Shown here in pieces: positions 1-6,474 of a stretch of 6,522 nucleotides of DNA. The notes beneath the pieces are model-generated. The model had not been told where the DNA came from, did not search any database, and worked only from the letters and a program-made list of their open reading frames with translations. Source of the stretch: Paramuribaculum sp. (GTDB taxonomy: Bacteria > Bacteroidota > Bacteroidia > Bacteroidales > Muribaculaceae); assembly GCA_029058455.1 (NCBI GenBank), contig JAIDXU010000212.1:1-6522 (forward strand). The letters run 5' to 3'. A program made the position numbers and the translations under genes. Positions within the stretch are counted from its first letter, which is position 1. Every line of letters starts with the position of its first letter.

Positions 1-27
1 GAAAAAATTGCAGCAAAAGCCAAAAAA

Positions 28-60
28 TTGTATTTATGCATTTTAATTCGGATAATGTGG
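28..60 (+). promoter_or_regulatory. Weak candidate promoter of purB
   Basis: A TTG at 28-30 is followed after 22 bp by TAATGTGG at 53-60. This resembles the Bacteroidetes arrangement of a -33 TTG/TTTG and a -7 TAnnTTTG box, but the -7 box has two mismatches and the spacer is slightly long. Transcription would begin near 65-68 and leave a leader of about 50 nt before purB. No Shine-Dalgarno sequence precedes the purB ATG, as is usual in this phylum. No better match was found in the first 119 bases, so the call is tentative. Confidence 0.3.
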
Positions 61-72
61 TTACCCGGTAAC
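60..72. promoter_or_regulatory. 13-bp inverted repeat at the presumed purB start site
   Basis: GTTACC and GGTAAC are perfect reverse complements separated by a single C. The repeat abuts the candidate -7 box and would cover the transcription start. A one-base centre disfavours an RNA hairpin using all six pairs and suits a dimeric DNA-binding protein instead. No regulator is identified, and a short palindrome like this can arise by chance. Confidence 0.3.
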
Positions 73-119
73 ACTCCCGCCTGAAAGAAACATTTAAACC
101 AATCCAATAACAACATATC

Positions 120-1466
120 ATGCAACTTTCAAGTCTCACAGCCATCTCTCCCGTTGACGGCCGCTATCGCTCAAAATGCGACAGACTGGCCGAATATTTT
201 TCGGAGTTTGCCCTAATACGTTACAGAGTAAGGGTGGAAGTGGAATATTTCATAGCCCTATGTCAACTTCCGTTGCCCAACCTCCAAGGCGTACTTACTC
301 CCGACACCGCAGAGAAGTTGCGCGACATCTATAAAAACTTCACCGAAGCCGACGCCCTCCGCATCAAGGAAATCGAAAGCGTTACCAACCACGACGTCAA
401 AGCCGTTGAATACTTCCTCAAGGAGCAGTTCGAGAAGTTAGGCCTCAGCAAGTATAAGGAATTTATCCACTTCGGCCTCACCTCGCAGGACATCAACAAC
501 ACCGCAGTGCCCATGAGCCTCGGAGAGTCGCTCACCGAGGTTGTCTATCCGGCTCTCGACGCCATGATCGACACCCTCGACAACATGGCCTCGCAATGGT
601 GGGACATTCCCATGCTCGCCAAAACCCACGGCCAGCCTGCTTCTCCCACCCGTCTGGGCAAGGAGATGAAAGTGTTTGCCTACCGTCTGCGCACCCAGCG
701 CGAAGCCCTCGCCAAAGTGCCTGTAAGCGGTAAATTCGGAGGCGCCACAGGCAACTTCAACGCCCACCTCGCCGCCTATCCCTCGATCGACTGGAGAGCC
801 TTCGGCGCAAAATTCCTCAAGGAGAGTCTCGGCATAGAGCGTGAGGAATGGACAACCCAGATTTCAAACTACGACAACTTCGCCGCCATCTTCCAGGGGC
901 TCGAACGCATATCGACCATCATAATCGACCTTGACCGCGACATCTGGCAATATATCTCGATGGACTACTTCAAGCAGCGCATCAAAGCGGGCGAAGTTGG
1001 CTCATCGGCCATGCCCCACAAAGTCAATCCCATCGACTTTGAGAACTCCGAAGGCAACCTCGGCATTGCCAACGCCCTGCTCAACCACCTCGCCTCAAAG
1101 CTCCCCGTGAGCCGTCTGCAGCGCGACCTCACCGACTCGACCGTGCTCCGCAACGTAGGTGTACCCCTGGCTCACATACTTATCGCCGTAGCCTCGACCA
1201 TGAAGGGCCTCTCAAAACTGATTCTCAATGCCGACGCCATCTCGGCCGACCTCGACAAAATGTGGAGTGTAGTAGCCGAAGGCATCCAGACCATTCTTCG
1301 CCGCGAAGGTTATCCCAATCCCTACGAGACCCTCAAACAGCTCACCCGCGTCAACACCAAGGTGACAGCCCAATCTATTTCTGAGTTTATCGACACCCTC
1401 GAGGTGAGCGACAGTGTAAAAGCCGAACTCCGCGCCCTCTCCCCCTCCACCTATACGGGATATTGA
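120..1466 (+). CDS. purB: Adenylosuccinate lyase
   Basis: PurB cleaves SAICAR to AICAR plus fumarate, and adenylosuccinate to AMP plus fumarate, so it acts twice in purine synthesis. It is cytoplasmic and normally a homotetramer of the fumarase/aspartase superfamily. The 448 residues compare with 456 in the E. coli enzyme, and the protein is of that longer type. Visible landmarks are HFGLTSQD (117-124), KTHGQPASP (168-176, with the probable catalytic acid His170) and the superfamily signature GSSAMPHKVNP (294-304), whose mobile loop carries the probable base Ser295. The ATG at 120 gives the expected N-terminus (LSSLTAISPVDGRY), which matches how the family starts. The gene is intact and ends in TAT TGA. 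It is followed 55 bp later by the sialidase gene with no recognisable terminator, so read-through is possible. Codon use matches that of the sialidase. Confidence 0.98.
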   Translation: MQLSSLTAISPVDGRYRSKCDRLAEYFSEFALIRYRVRVEVEYFIALCQLPLPNLQGVLTPDTAEKLRDIYKNFTEADALRIKEIESVTNHDVKAVEYFLKEQFEKLGLSKYKEFIHFGLTSQDINNTAVPMSLGESLTEVVYPALDAMIDTLDNMASQWWDIPMLAKTHGQPASPTRLGKEMKVFAYRLRTQREALAKVPVSGKFGGATGNFNAHLAAYPSIDWRAFGAKFLKESLGIEREEWTTQISNYDNFAAIFQGLERISTIIIDLDRDIWQYISMDYFKQRIKAGEVGSSAMPHKVNPIDFENSEGNLGIANALLNHLASKLPVSRLQRDLTDSTVLRNVGVPLAHILIAVASTMKGLSKLILNADAISADLDKMWSVVAEGIQTILRREGYPNPYETLKQLTRVNTKVTAQSISEFIDTLEVSDSVKAELRALSPSTYTGY

Positions 1467-1521
1467 TTTCCCTCTCCTGACAAGACAACAAAAAATCAAT
1501 CTATCTATCATTTATTTATCC

Positions 1522-4500
1522 ATGAAAAAAACAATCACTACTCTGGCTCTTGCTACGATCTTTGCCGCTTCGGGTGTTGCCGCAGCAGCCTATACCGCAG
1601 CAAGCGAAGATTCCAAGAGCGTAACAGTGAGCGTCAGTGAACAGACAGGAACTCTTTGGCAATCAAAGACCTCTTCATTCTACGCCCGCTGGAACTCCAA
1701 CTCCACCGATCCGGCAATCACCATCGCCAACGGTGCCGATGCCAACAATGTTCAGTTTAAGAACTCACATCTGGTGATCTATACCGGCACCTTAGCTGCC
1801 GGAAAGCAATACACAGTCACCCCCTCCGAAGGCTGGCGTGTAAGCGCTATGGAAATGGAGATGAAAAGCTACGACATCACATCGTCGGTAACAGTTTCAT
1901 GCGCCGGCGAGTCGGTAAGCATTACCCCCTCTGCCGCCGCCCAGACCATCAGCGCCACTTTTGACGAAGACACCCCCGCCACTTTCTCTCTCAACGGCGA
2001 AAACAAGGGCGTGGAATTTGTGAAATTCGACATCGTATGCACCCGCGTTGAAGGCTCTGTCACCAACGAAGGCCCCGTGCGCCTCACCACAGTGGTTGAC
2101 GGCCAATTCGCTCCCGGCACCACATTCTACACCCTGCAGATCGGCTCTGGCGGCCTAAGAATCGACGCCGGCAACGAGACCAACATCCCCCTGCAAGGCT
2201 CACGCTTCACATTCGAGGACAAAGAGCTGTGGTGCTTCGCCGGCAACAGCGAGGATGGCTACATCATCTATAACCGCGCCGAAGGCCCCTCCAAGCTGCT
2301 CGCCTCTCCCAAAACCATCAGCGGCAGCGGCGACGGCGTTTATCCCGTGCTCAAAGCTGAAGGCGACAACACCTATGAATATCGCTGGGATCTCATTCCC
2401 GCCAACGACCTCTCGGGCAAAACAGCCTACTACCTCACCCAGCATGGCAAACCCGCCAACGCCGTCAACAACTTCGGCGGCAAAGGTGTGCTCGCCTTCT
2501 GGACCACCGGCAAAGACTCAGGCTCTTGCGTGCAGATAATCTTCGCGCTCCAGACCCTCGCAGTCAATCCCGCAGCCGGCACCGTGGCCGACGACAACGC
2601 CAAGTGGACCTCCGCTCAGGGTAAACCCGCCCTCACCATCACCACCGACAACGGCTCTATCGCCGCTCCCGCTGCAGGTCTGACCCTTACCCCCGCAGCC
2701 GACGGCAGCTCAAAATTCACCTTCGCCACCATAGGTGTTGAAAACGCCTATGTTGAGTCGGTTGAATTTAAGGTAGCCAACAGCGGTCACTCCAACCCCA
2801 TGACAATCGAAGCCGGCAACAAGAGCGTGACCACCTCAGCCACCCCCGCCGCCTTCTCGATCGAAGGTCTTGACCTCGAAAGCGAGGCCACAATCACAGT
2901 GTCAGGCGGCAACAACGCCGTTGTGCTCACCGACATCAATGTGACCATGCGCCGCAACAACCCCGTGAAACACAACATCGACGTGTTTGTTTATGACGGC
3001 TCACCCGAACACAAGATTCAATATCGTATTCCCTCGATCTCTACAGTAGGCGCAGGCACACATGCCGGCCGACTCCTCGCCTTCAACGACTACCGCCATC
3101 AGTATGCCGACATAGGCATGGCCGACGGCGCCATCGACCAGCACCTCAGCTACAGCGACGACGGCGGCAAAACATGGTCAACCCCCGGCCTCATGGTCGA
3201 CGGCGACGGCAACCCCGTGAGCAAGGGCACCGGTCTCGGCACCAAAGCCAACTCCAACAACCATCCCGAAAACGCTTATTCCGACCCCTGCTCGGTAGGC
3301 GACCGCGAGAGCGGCGACGTGCTCCTCATGACCTGTGGCGGTGCTATGGGCTTCTGGGCCTCACGCCGTAATTCTCCCCAGATGATCATTCGCTGGTATA
3401 GCCACGACGGCGGCGACACATGGACCAAGAGCGACAACGAGCTCACCGAACAGTTCTACAGCCTGTTTGACAACAAGGCTTATGACGGCGCCGGTGTCGA
3501 CGGCATGTTTGTAGGTTCAGGCAAGATTCATCAGAGCCGCTACTACAAGTTCGGCAGCCACTACCGCCTCTACTGCGCCATCTCAACCCACAACAACGGT
3601 AAGAACACCCGCAACTATGTGCTCTATTCCGACGACTTCGGCAAGAACTGGAATGTGCTCGGCGACCCCGCCAAAGCTCCCATCAACTCCAACGGCGACG
3701 AGCCCAAGGTTGAGGAACTTCCCGATGGCTCGGTTATGCTCATTGCCCGCGGCAACGGCGGCAACCGCAACTATAACATCTTTGCTTTCACCGACCCCGA
3801 AAAGGCCGAAGGCAAATGGTTTGACACCCATGTAAATGCCGGCTTCCTCGGTGAAAACGTCACCAACTGTAACGGCGAACCCCTCATGGTGCCCGCCAAA
3901 AACAACGAAACCGGCGAGCTCTGCTACATTCTGCTTCAGAGCCATCCCAAAGGTCCCGGCCGCGCAAATGTAGGTGTCTACTGGAAAGTTATCAAAAACA
4001 GCGACGACGCTTCCAACCCCACCCAGCTGGCCAACAACTGGCAGGGCTTCTTCCAGCTCACCGACATGGGCAGCGCATACTCAACCATGTCAATGCTGCT
4101 CGACGGCTCGATCGGCGTGATCTTCGAAGAAGAAACCTACGGCAAGGCCTACACATCGGTTTACCGCAACCTCACCCTCGACCAGATCACCGGCGGTCTC
4201 TACTCATATACCTCCGACGAAGACGGCTCGGTGTCTAAAGCAGTGGCCGACAATCTCAACATACTTTTTAGCCAGCGTGAGGCCGAACTGTCGCAATATC
4301 TTGCTTCCGACGGCACACTGGTTGGTCAGGTGGCCGGCGACGATCTCACGCTTCTCAAAGACCTCATAACCAAATATCTCGAGTCGCGCGACAGCGCCGA
4401 CCTTGCCAAAATCGACGAGCTGCTCAACAACTCTCACAAGGTTGTGGGCATAGTTGAAGGCATGAAATATACCATCTCCAACGCCCACTATGCCGAAGTG

Positions 4501-5040
4501 CCCGGCCAAAGCCACCTCATCACCATCGGCTCAGCCCGTCGTGTGATCTCCACCTCCGAACCCTCCGACGACTGTTATTTCGAGTTTGTAGCCTGCGAAG
4601 ACAATCCCGACCAGTATCTTATCAAACACTCCTCAAGCGGAAACTACTTCCCCAAAACTCCCGCTGTCGAGACCGTGATGCGACTCGTTGAAAAAGAATC
4701 TCAGGCCGCTCCCTACAAAATCGTCTCGCTCCCCTCGGGTGAATCGGCAATCGTGTGTCAGAACCCCACCAACGCCACCTACCCCGCAATCCACATGGGC
4801 GGTGACCAATCAAGAATCGTGACCTGGCAATACAGCTACTCCGCCAACCACCCCTCTTATTGGTATATCATGCCCGCCGACCCCGAAAACTCTATCGTGT
4901 CGGGTGTTGAAAACGTGGCTGTCGACAAGGTTGACAACGCGCCCGTGGTCTACTTTGACGTGACCGGCCGCAAAGTCGCAACCCTGCGTCGCGGTCAGCT
5001 CTATATCGGCTCCGACGGTTCAAAGATCGTAGTGCGCTGA
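1522..5040 (+). CDS. Secreted multidomain exo-alpha-sialidase (GH33, BNR/Asp-box repeats)
   Basis: The protein likely removes terminal sialic acids from host glycans such as mucin, at the cell surface or outside the cell. A Lys-rich start, a hydrophobic stretch and Ala-rich residues around 19-23 form a signal peptide; there is no lipobox Cys. Approximate order: beta-sandwich 28-175, lectin or beta-trefoil-like 186-343, second beta-sandwich 346-478, six-bladed propeller 485-900, helical linker 905-972, lectin-like 978-1120 and C-terminal tail 1128-1172. Catalytic features, matched to the GH33 pattern, are YRIP with Arg502, candidate acid/base Asp530, Glu727, Arg743, Arg814 and nucleophile Tyr853 in SAYST. 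Asp boxes lie at 545-552, 627-634 and 703-710. The tail (YFDVTGRKV, then GQLYI and KIVVR) resembles short sorting-type tails of Bacteroidales secreted proteins. At 1172 residues it is roughly twice a typical Bacteroides sialidase. No Shine-Dalgarno precedes the ATG. Substrate linkage cannot be read from sequence, and no SusC/SusD or sialic-acid catabolic genes lie in the window. Confidence 0.93.
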   Translation: MKKTITTLALATIFAASGVAAAAYTAASEDSKSVTVSVSEQTGTLWQSKTSSFYARWNSNSTDPAITIANGADANNVQFKNSHLVIYTGTLAAGKQYTVTPSEGWRVSAMEMEMKSYDITSSVTVSCAGESVSITPSAAAQTISATFDEDTPATFSLNGENKGVEFVKFDIVCTRVEGSVTNEGPVRLTTVVDGQFAPGTTFYTLQIGSGGLRIDAGNETNIPLQGSRFTFEDKELWCFAGNSEDGYIIYNRAEGPSKLLASPKTISGSGDGVYPVLKAEGDNTYEYRWDLIPANDLSGKTAYYLTQHGKPANAVNNFGGKGVLAFWTTGKDSGSCVQIIFALQTLAVNPAAGTVADDNAKWTSAQGKPALTITTDNGSIAAPAAGLTLTPAADGSSKFTFATIGVENAYVESVEFKVANSGHSNPMTIEAGNKSVTTSATPAAFSIEGLDLESEATITVSGGNNAVVLTDINVTMRRNNPVKHNIDVFVYDGSPEHKIQYRIPSISTVGAGTHAGRLLAFNDYRHQYADIGMADGAIDQHLSYSDDGGKTWSTPGLMVDGDGNPVSKGTGLGTKANSNNHPENAYSDPCSVGDRESGDVLLMTCGGAMGFWASRRNSPQMIIRWYSHDGGDTWTKSDNELTEQFYSLFDNKAYDGAGVDGMFVGSGKIHQSRYYKFGSHYRLYCAISTHNNGKNTRNYVLYSDDFGKNWNVLGDPAKAPINSNGDEPKVEELPDGSVMLIARGNGGNRNYNIFAFTDPEKAEGKWFDTHVNAGFLGENVTNCNGEPLMVPAKNNETGELCYILLQSHPKGPGRANVGVYWKVIKNSDDASNPTQLANNWQGFFQLTDMGSAYSTMSMLLDGSIGVIFEEETYGKAYTSVYRNLTLDQITGGLYSYTSDEDGSVSKAVADNLNILFSQREAELSQYLASDGTLVGQVAGDDLTLLKDLITKYLESRDSADLAKIDELLNNSHKVVGIVEGMKYTISNAHYAEVPGQSHLITIGSARRVISTSEPSDDCYFEFVACEDNPDQYLIKHSSSGNYFPKTPAVETVMRLVEKESQAAPYKIVSLPSGESAIVCQNPTNATYPAIHMGGDQSRIVTWQYSYSANHPSYWYIMPADPENSIVSGVENVAVDKVDNAPVVYFDVTGRKVATLRRGQLYIGSDGSKIVVR

Positions 5041-5071
5041 TAACTTCATAGAGCCAATCCTCTGACAACCC

Positions 5072-5120
5072 AATCGCCAAAACGTTATTCAGAAATAACG
5101 TTTTGGCGATTTCTTTATTC
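5072..5120 (+). terminator. Intrinsic terminator after the sialidase gene
   Basis: The arms at 5072-5089 and 5094-5111 are perfect 18-bp reverse complements with a four-base CAGA loop. The T-rich tract TTCTTTATT follows on the + strand. It lies 31 bp past the sialidase stop and would end the sialidase (or purB-sialidase) transcript. The opposite strand has no good T tract, so it is probably one-directional. Confidence 0.88.
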
Positions 5121-5173
5121 CAAGCTTGGCCACGTTTCCGACACCAGCGCGGCACGTTCACGCGTAATGAATG

Positions 5174-5258
5174 GTAGGGATGCACCATGGTGCATCCACC
5201 TGATACGCTGCAGATTGTGCGCTGTGGAAATGGCGGATGCTCCATGGAGCATCCCTAC
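5174..5258. repeat. Intergenic palindromic repeat element with two 20-bp palindromes
   Basis: GGATGCACCATGGTGCATCC (5178-5197) and GGATGCTCCATGGAGCATCC (5235-5254) are each perfect 20-bp palindromes that differ only at the symmetrical pair flanking the CCATGG core. The outer edges of the element, GTAGGGATGC at 5174-5183 and GCATCCCTAC at 5249-5258, are inverted repeats of one another. The 37 bases between the palindromes show no coding signal. The layout resembles REP/BIME-type dispersed intergenic elements. No transposase is present, so mobility would have to be supplied elsewhere. Whether it recurs in the genome cannot be seen from one window. Confidence 0.75.
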
Positions 5259-5278
5259 GTTCCGGGGTCAATAATAAG

Positions 5279-5300
5279 GTAGGGGCTGCCCGTAAAACGG
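5279..5300. repeat. Possible degraded third unit of the palindromic element
   Basis: GTAGGGGCTGCCCGTAAAACGG begins with the same GTAGGG edge as the element just upstream, and its CCGT-AAA-ACGG forms a short hairpin. It looks like a partial or diverged unit whose right half is missing. The similarity is short and could be coincidental. Confidence 0.3.
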
Positions 5301-5359
5301 AATGGAACTCGAAGGAAAAACACTAAGAAGTGTAGCAAAAAAGTTCGAAAATCGGTAAT

Positions 5360-5376
5360 CGTACTTTTTCCGTACT
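5360..5376 (+). promoter_or_regulatory. Upstream promoter motif, copy 1
   Basis: The core ACTTTTTCCGTACT (5363-5376) recurs exactly at 5740-5753. Extended to 17 bases (5360-5376 against 5737-5753), 16 positions match. It ends 30 bp before the -7 box of the promoter at 5384-5414, immediately upstream of the -33 region. That position suits an UP-like element or an activator site. GTAC occurs twice in this copy, seven bases apart. Confidence 0.5.
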
Positions 5377-5383
5377 AAATTTC

Positions 5384-5414
5384 TTGGCGTGACAAAAAGA
5401 GGTTACTACTTTTG
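5384..5414 (+). promoter_or_regulatory. Bacteroidetes-type promoter leading into non-coding sequence
   Basis: TTG at 5384-5386, a 20-bp spacer and TACTTTTG at 5407-5414 match the Bacteroidetes -33/-7 consensus (TTG or TTTG, then TAnnTTTG) very well. Transcription should begin near 5419-5421. It is the best promoter in the window, yet no ATG occurs between it and the hairpin terminator at 5579-5617. The upstream sequence, including a TTTCT..GC.TGACA stretch, resembles the promoter of the small secreted protein gene downstream. Confidence 0.7.
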
Positions 5415-5419
5415 CCAAC

Positions 5420-5613
5420 GAAACAACCGGTAATTCCCCGCAACCCGTCAACCTTATTTTATTCTATCGGTTAATCCATCTAATCCGATTTCCCCACCAC
5501 AATAGTAGTAATCCCTTAAAAACTTTTCAACATATATACAGGGCTAAAACGGGTGACCGGCATAATTTCAAACCCGAAAAAATCTTGCGAAGCTGATTCG
5601 CGAGATTTTTTTT
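5420..5613 (+). ncRNA. Candidate small RNA or orphan leader
   Basis: A strong promoter and a terminator-like hairpin bracket about 195 bases with no ATG and frequent stops. The first half is unusually C-rich and poor in G. Short complementary blocks could close a long-range stem: CCGGT (5427-5431) with ACCGG (5556-5560), and ACCCGT (5443-5448) with ACGGGT (5549-5554), correctly nested. CGGGT (5550-5554) could pair instead with ACCCG (5572-5576), just before the terminator. The span could be an sRNA, or the 5' leader of a gene that has been lost. It matches no RNA family I recognise. Confidence 0.3.
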
Positions 5614-5617
5614 GCAA
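5579..5617. terminator. 39-bp terminator-like hairpin repeat, copy 1
   Basis: Arms AAAATCTTGCGAA and TTCGCGAGATTTT form a 13-bp stem with one G-U pair around a GCTGA loop. A run of eight T starts within the right arm, as in an intrinsic terminator. Six A at 5577-5582 mean that the reverse strand also ends in a T run, so it may work in both directions. The same 39 bases recur exactly at 6475-6513 in the same orientation. It would end a transcript from the promoter at 5384-5414. Confidence 0.7.
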
Positions 5618-5736
5618 GAAGGCATAGCGAAGTGGCGGAAAAACAGCTTTCGGTCGAAGTTTTTAGTACTGCGCAGCCTAACACACAGTGTTTCAGCCAC
5701 TCCATAAAGATAATAATTGCACAAAAGATGAAAAAC
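5618..5736. other. Non-coding spacer between the hairpin repeat and the next promoter
   Basis: No credible gene lies here. A reverse-strand open frame of 68 codons (5568-5774) crosses the hairpin and has no signal, domain or start context, so it is taken as spurious. Small hairpins are visible, including AACAC-ACA-GTGTT at 5680-5692 and an imperfect AAAAACAGCTT/AAGTTTTT around 5637-5663. The stretch could be part of a longer dispersed element that includes the hairpin at 5579-5617, but only the 39-bp part is repeated in this window. Confidence 0.35.
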
Positions 5737-5753
5737 CGAACTTTTTCCGTACT
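5737..5753 (+). promoter_or_regulatory. Upstream promoter motif, copy 2
   Basis: This second copy of the ACTTTTTCCGTACT core (5740-5753) ends 31 bp before the -7 box TACATTTG of the small secreted protein gene. That is within one base of the spacing seen for copy 1. The matching distance in front of two separate promoters argues for a regulatory role or for duplication of a promoter module. Confidence 0.5.
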
Positions 5754-5754
5754 T

Positions 5755-5792
5755 TTTTCTGCATGACATTTCAAATAAATGCCCTACATTTG
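5755..5792 (+). promoter_or_regulatory. Promoter of the small secreted protein gene
   Basis: TACATTTG at 5785-5792 is a full match to the Bacteroidetes -7 consensus TAnnTTTG. The -33 region is weaker: TTTTCTG at 5755-5761, followed by CATGACA. It aligns with the TTTCTTGGCGTGACA of the promoter at 5384-5414 apart from a two-base gap and one substitution. Transcription would begin near 5797-5799, about 30 nt ahead of the ATG at 5830. This makes the in-frame ATG at 5779, which lies upstream of the -7 box, an unlikely start. Confidence 0.6.
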
Positions 5793-5829
5793 CGGTCAAA
5801 TTATAAAACCAACCCTCAATTTTTCCACA

Positions 5830-6222
5830 ATGAAAAGAATCCTCATCCTCCCGCTATTTATCGCAATGATGTTTATGGCGCTCTCGCCCGCTGAGGTTTC
5901 AGCCGGTGATGACTCCTCATCGAATGATGTCACATTAAAGAAGAAATTTAAGAAAAATAACGTATATGAGAATAAACCTGGAGGTCGTGCTCCCGCCCGA
6001 CCTATCTTCTGCACCATAAGCCCTACAAACGGCATATATATTCCCGATTTCACCGACGAAATTATCGCCTATGAAATATGGAACGACTCAAACGATAGTC
6101 GCATTGCCTCGTTTAGCGAAGAGAGCGCTTTCATCAACTATCTTTATTCCAATCCCGACAACTACTGTATCCAGTTGCTCACGTCTGATTATATTCTCAT
6201 AGGTTATCTGTCAACTCTATGA
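5830..6222 (+). CDS. Small secreted protein, DUF3244-like
   Basis: This is a 130-residue protein of unknown function. Residues 1-25 form a clear signal peptide: Lys2-Arg3, a Leu/Ile/Met/Phe core, then Val-Ser-Ala before Gly26 as the probable signal peptidase I site. The mature N-terminus has an acidic Ser-rich stretch, a basic cluster (KKKFKKN, 37-43) and a Gly/Pro/Arg linker. From about 58 the sequence alternates beta strands with turns (CTISPTNGIYIPDF, AYEIWND, YCIQLLTSDYILIGYLSTL), much like the small Bacteroidales DUF3244 sandwich proteins. That assignment is by pattern only. Cys61 and Cys113 could form a disulfide. The ATG at 5830 was preferred over the one at 5779 because it starts the signal peptide directly and lies downstream of the promoter; no Shine-Dalgarno is visible. 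It stands alone, probably exported to the periplasm or beyond. Partners are unknown. Confidence 0.75.
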   Translation: MKRILILPLFIAMMFMALSPAEVSAGDDSSSNDVTLKKKFKKNNVYENKPGGRAPARPIFCTISPTNGIYIPDFTDEIIAYEIWNDSNDSRIASFSEESAFINYLYSNPDNYCIQLLTSDYILIGYLSTL

Positions 6223-6474
6223 CATTTTTCGGCTGAGAGCAGAGATATCAATAAAAAATTTCAGGTGATGTTCTTTCGCTTTTTTACCTGATAAGTGTTA
6301 TTTCATCAATCCTAAATTCATGTTGACTTCTCTTGTTATTAAAATAACTGAAATAACCACAATTCTTAAAAGCCGTCTAACCGGCAATTACATTCATTCA
6401 AACAGTATCACTGACTTGCCGACAGGCATTAAAAGGGCAGTCTTAAGAAGGTATATATCAAAAAAGCCCTATGG
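6223..6474. other. AT-rich region without a convincing gene
   Basis: This stretch follows the small secreted protein gene. A + strand frame is open from 6269 to the window edge with an ATG at 6320, but it lacks a promoter, has no recognisable domain and runs through the hairpin repeat, so I do not call it. A stem of six pairs at 6261-6266 and 6286-6291 has a 19-base loop and is a poor terminator. Tiny hairpins at 6372-6385 and 6417-6428 are within chance expectation. It is probably a long 3' untranslated region or spacer ending at the hairpin at 6475-6513. Confidence 0.5.

Noticed and set aside
1..84. C-terminal end of an upstream gene (frame 1 open to a TGA at 82-84)
   Set aside because: Only about 27 codons are visible, in AT-rich sequence that overlaps the candidate purB promoter. 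Nothing about it is recognisable.
5120..5129. CCAAGCTTGG 10-bp palindrome
   Set aside because: It is short, single and not placed at a promoter or repeat edge; chance is a sufficient explanation.
4892..5245. Reverse-strand frame of 117 codons over the end of the sialidase, the terminator and the palindromes
   Set aside because: It overlaps the sialidase 3' end and runs through the terminator and a palindromic repeat; its Arg-rich composition is typical of a shadow frame.
5568..5774. Reverse-strand open frame of 68 codons through the hairpin repeat
   Set aside because: It is rich in Cys, Lys, Phe and Ser without domain, signal peptide or TAnnTTTG promoter, and part of it is simply the translated hairpin. 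It overlaps the promoter and motif of the next gene.
5779..5829. Longer start for the small secreted protein (ATG at 5779, 147 residues)
   Set aside because: It would put the TAnnTTTG -7 box inside the coding sequence and bury the signal peptide behind 17 extra residues.
6261..6291. Terminator just after the small secreted protein gene
   Set aside because: The stem has six pairs with a 19-base loop, and the T run lies inside the loop rather than after the stem.
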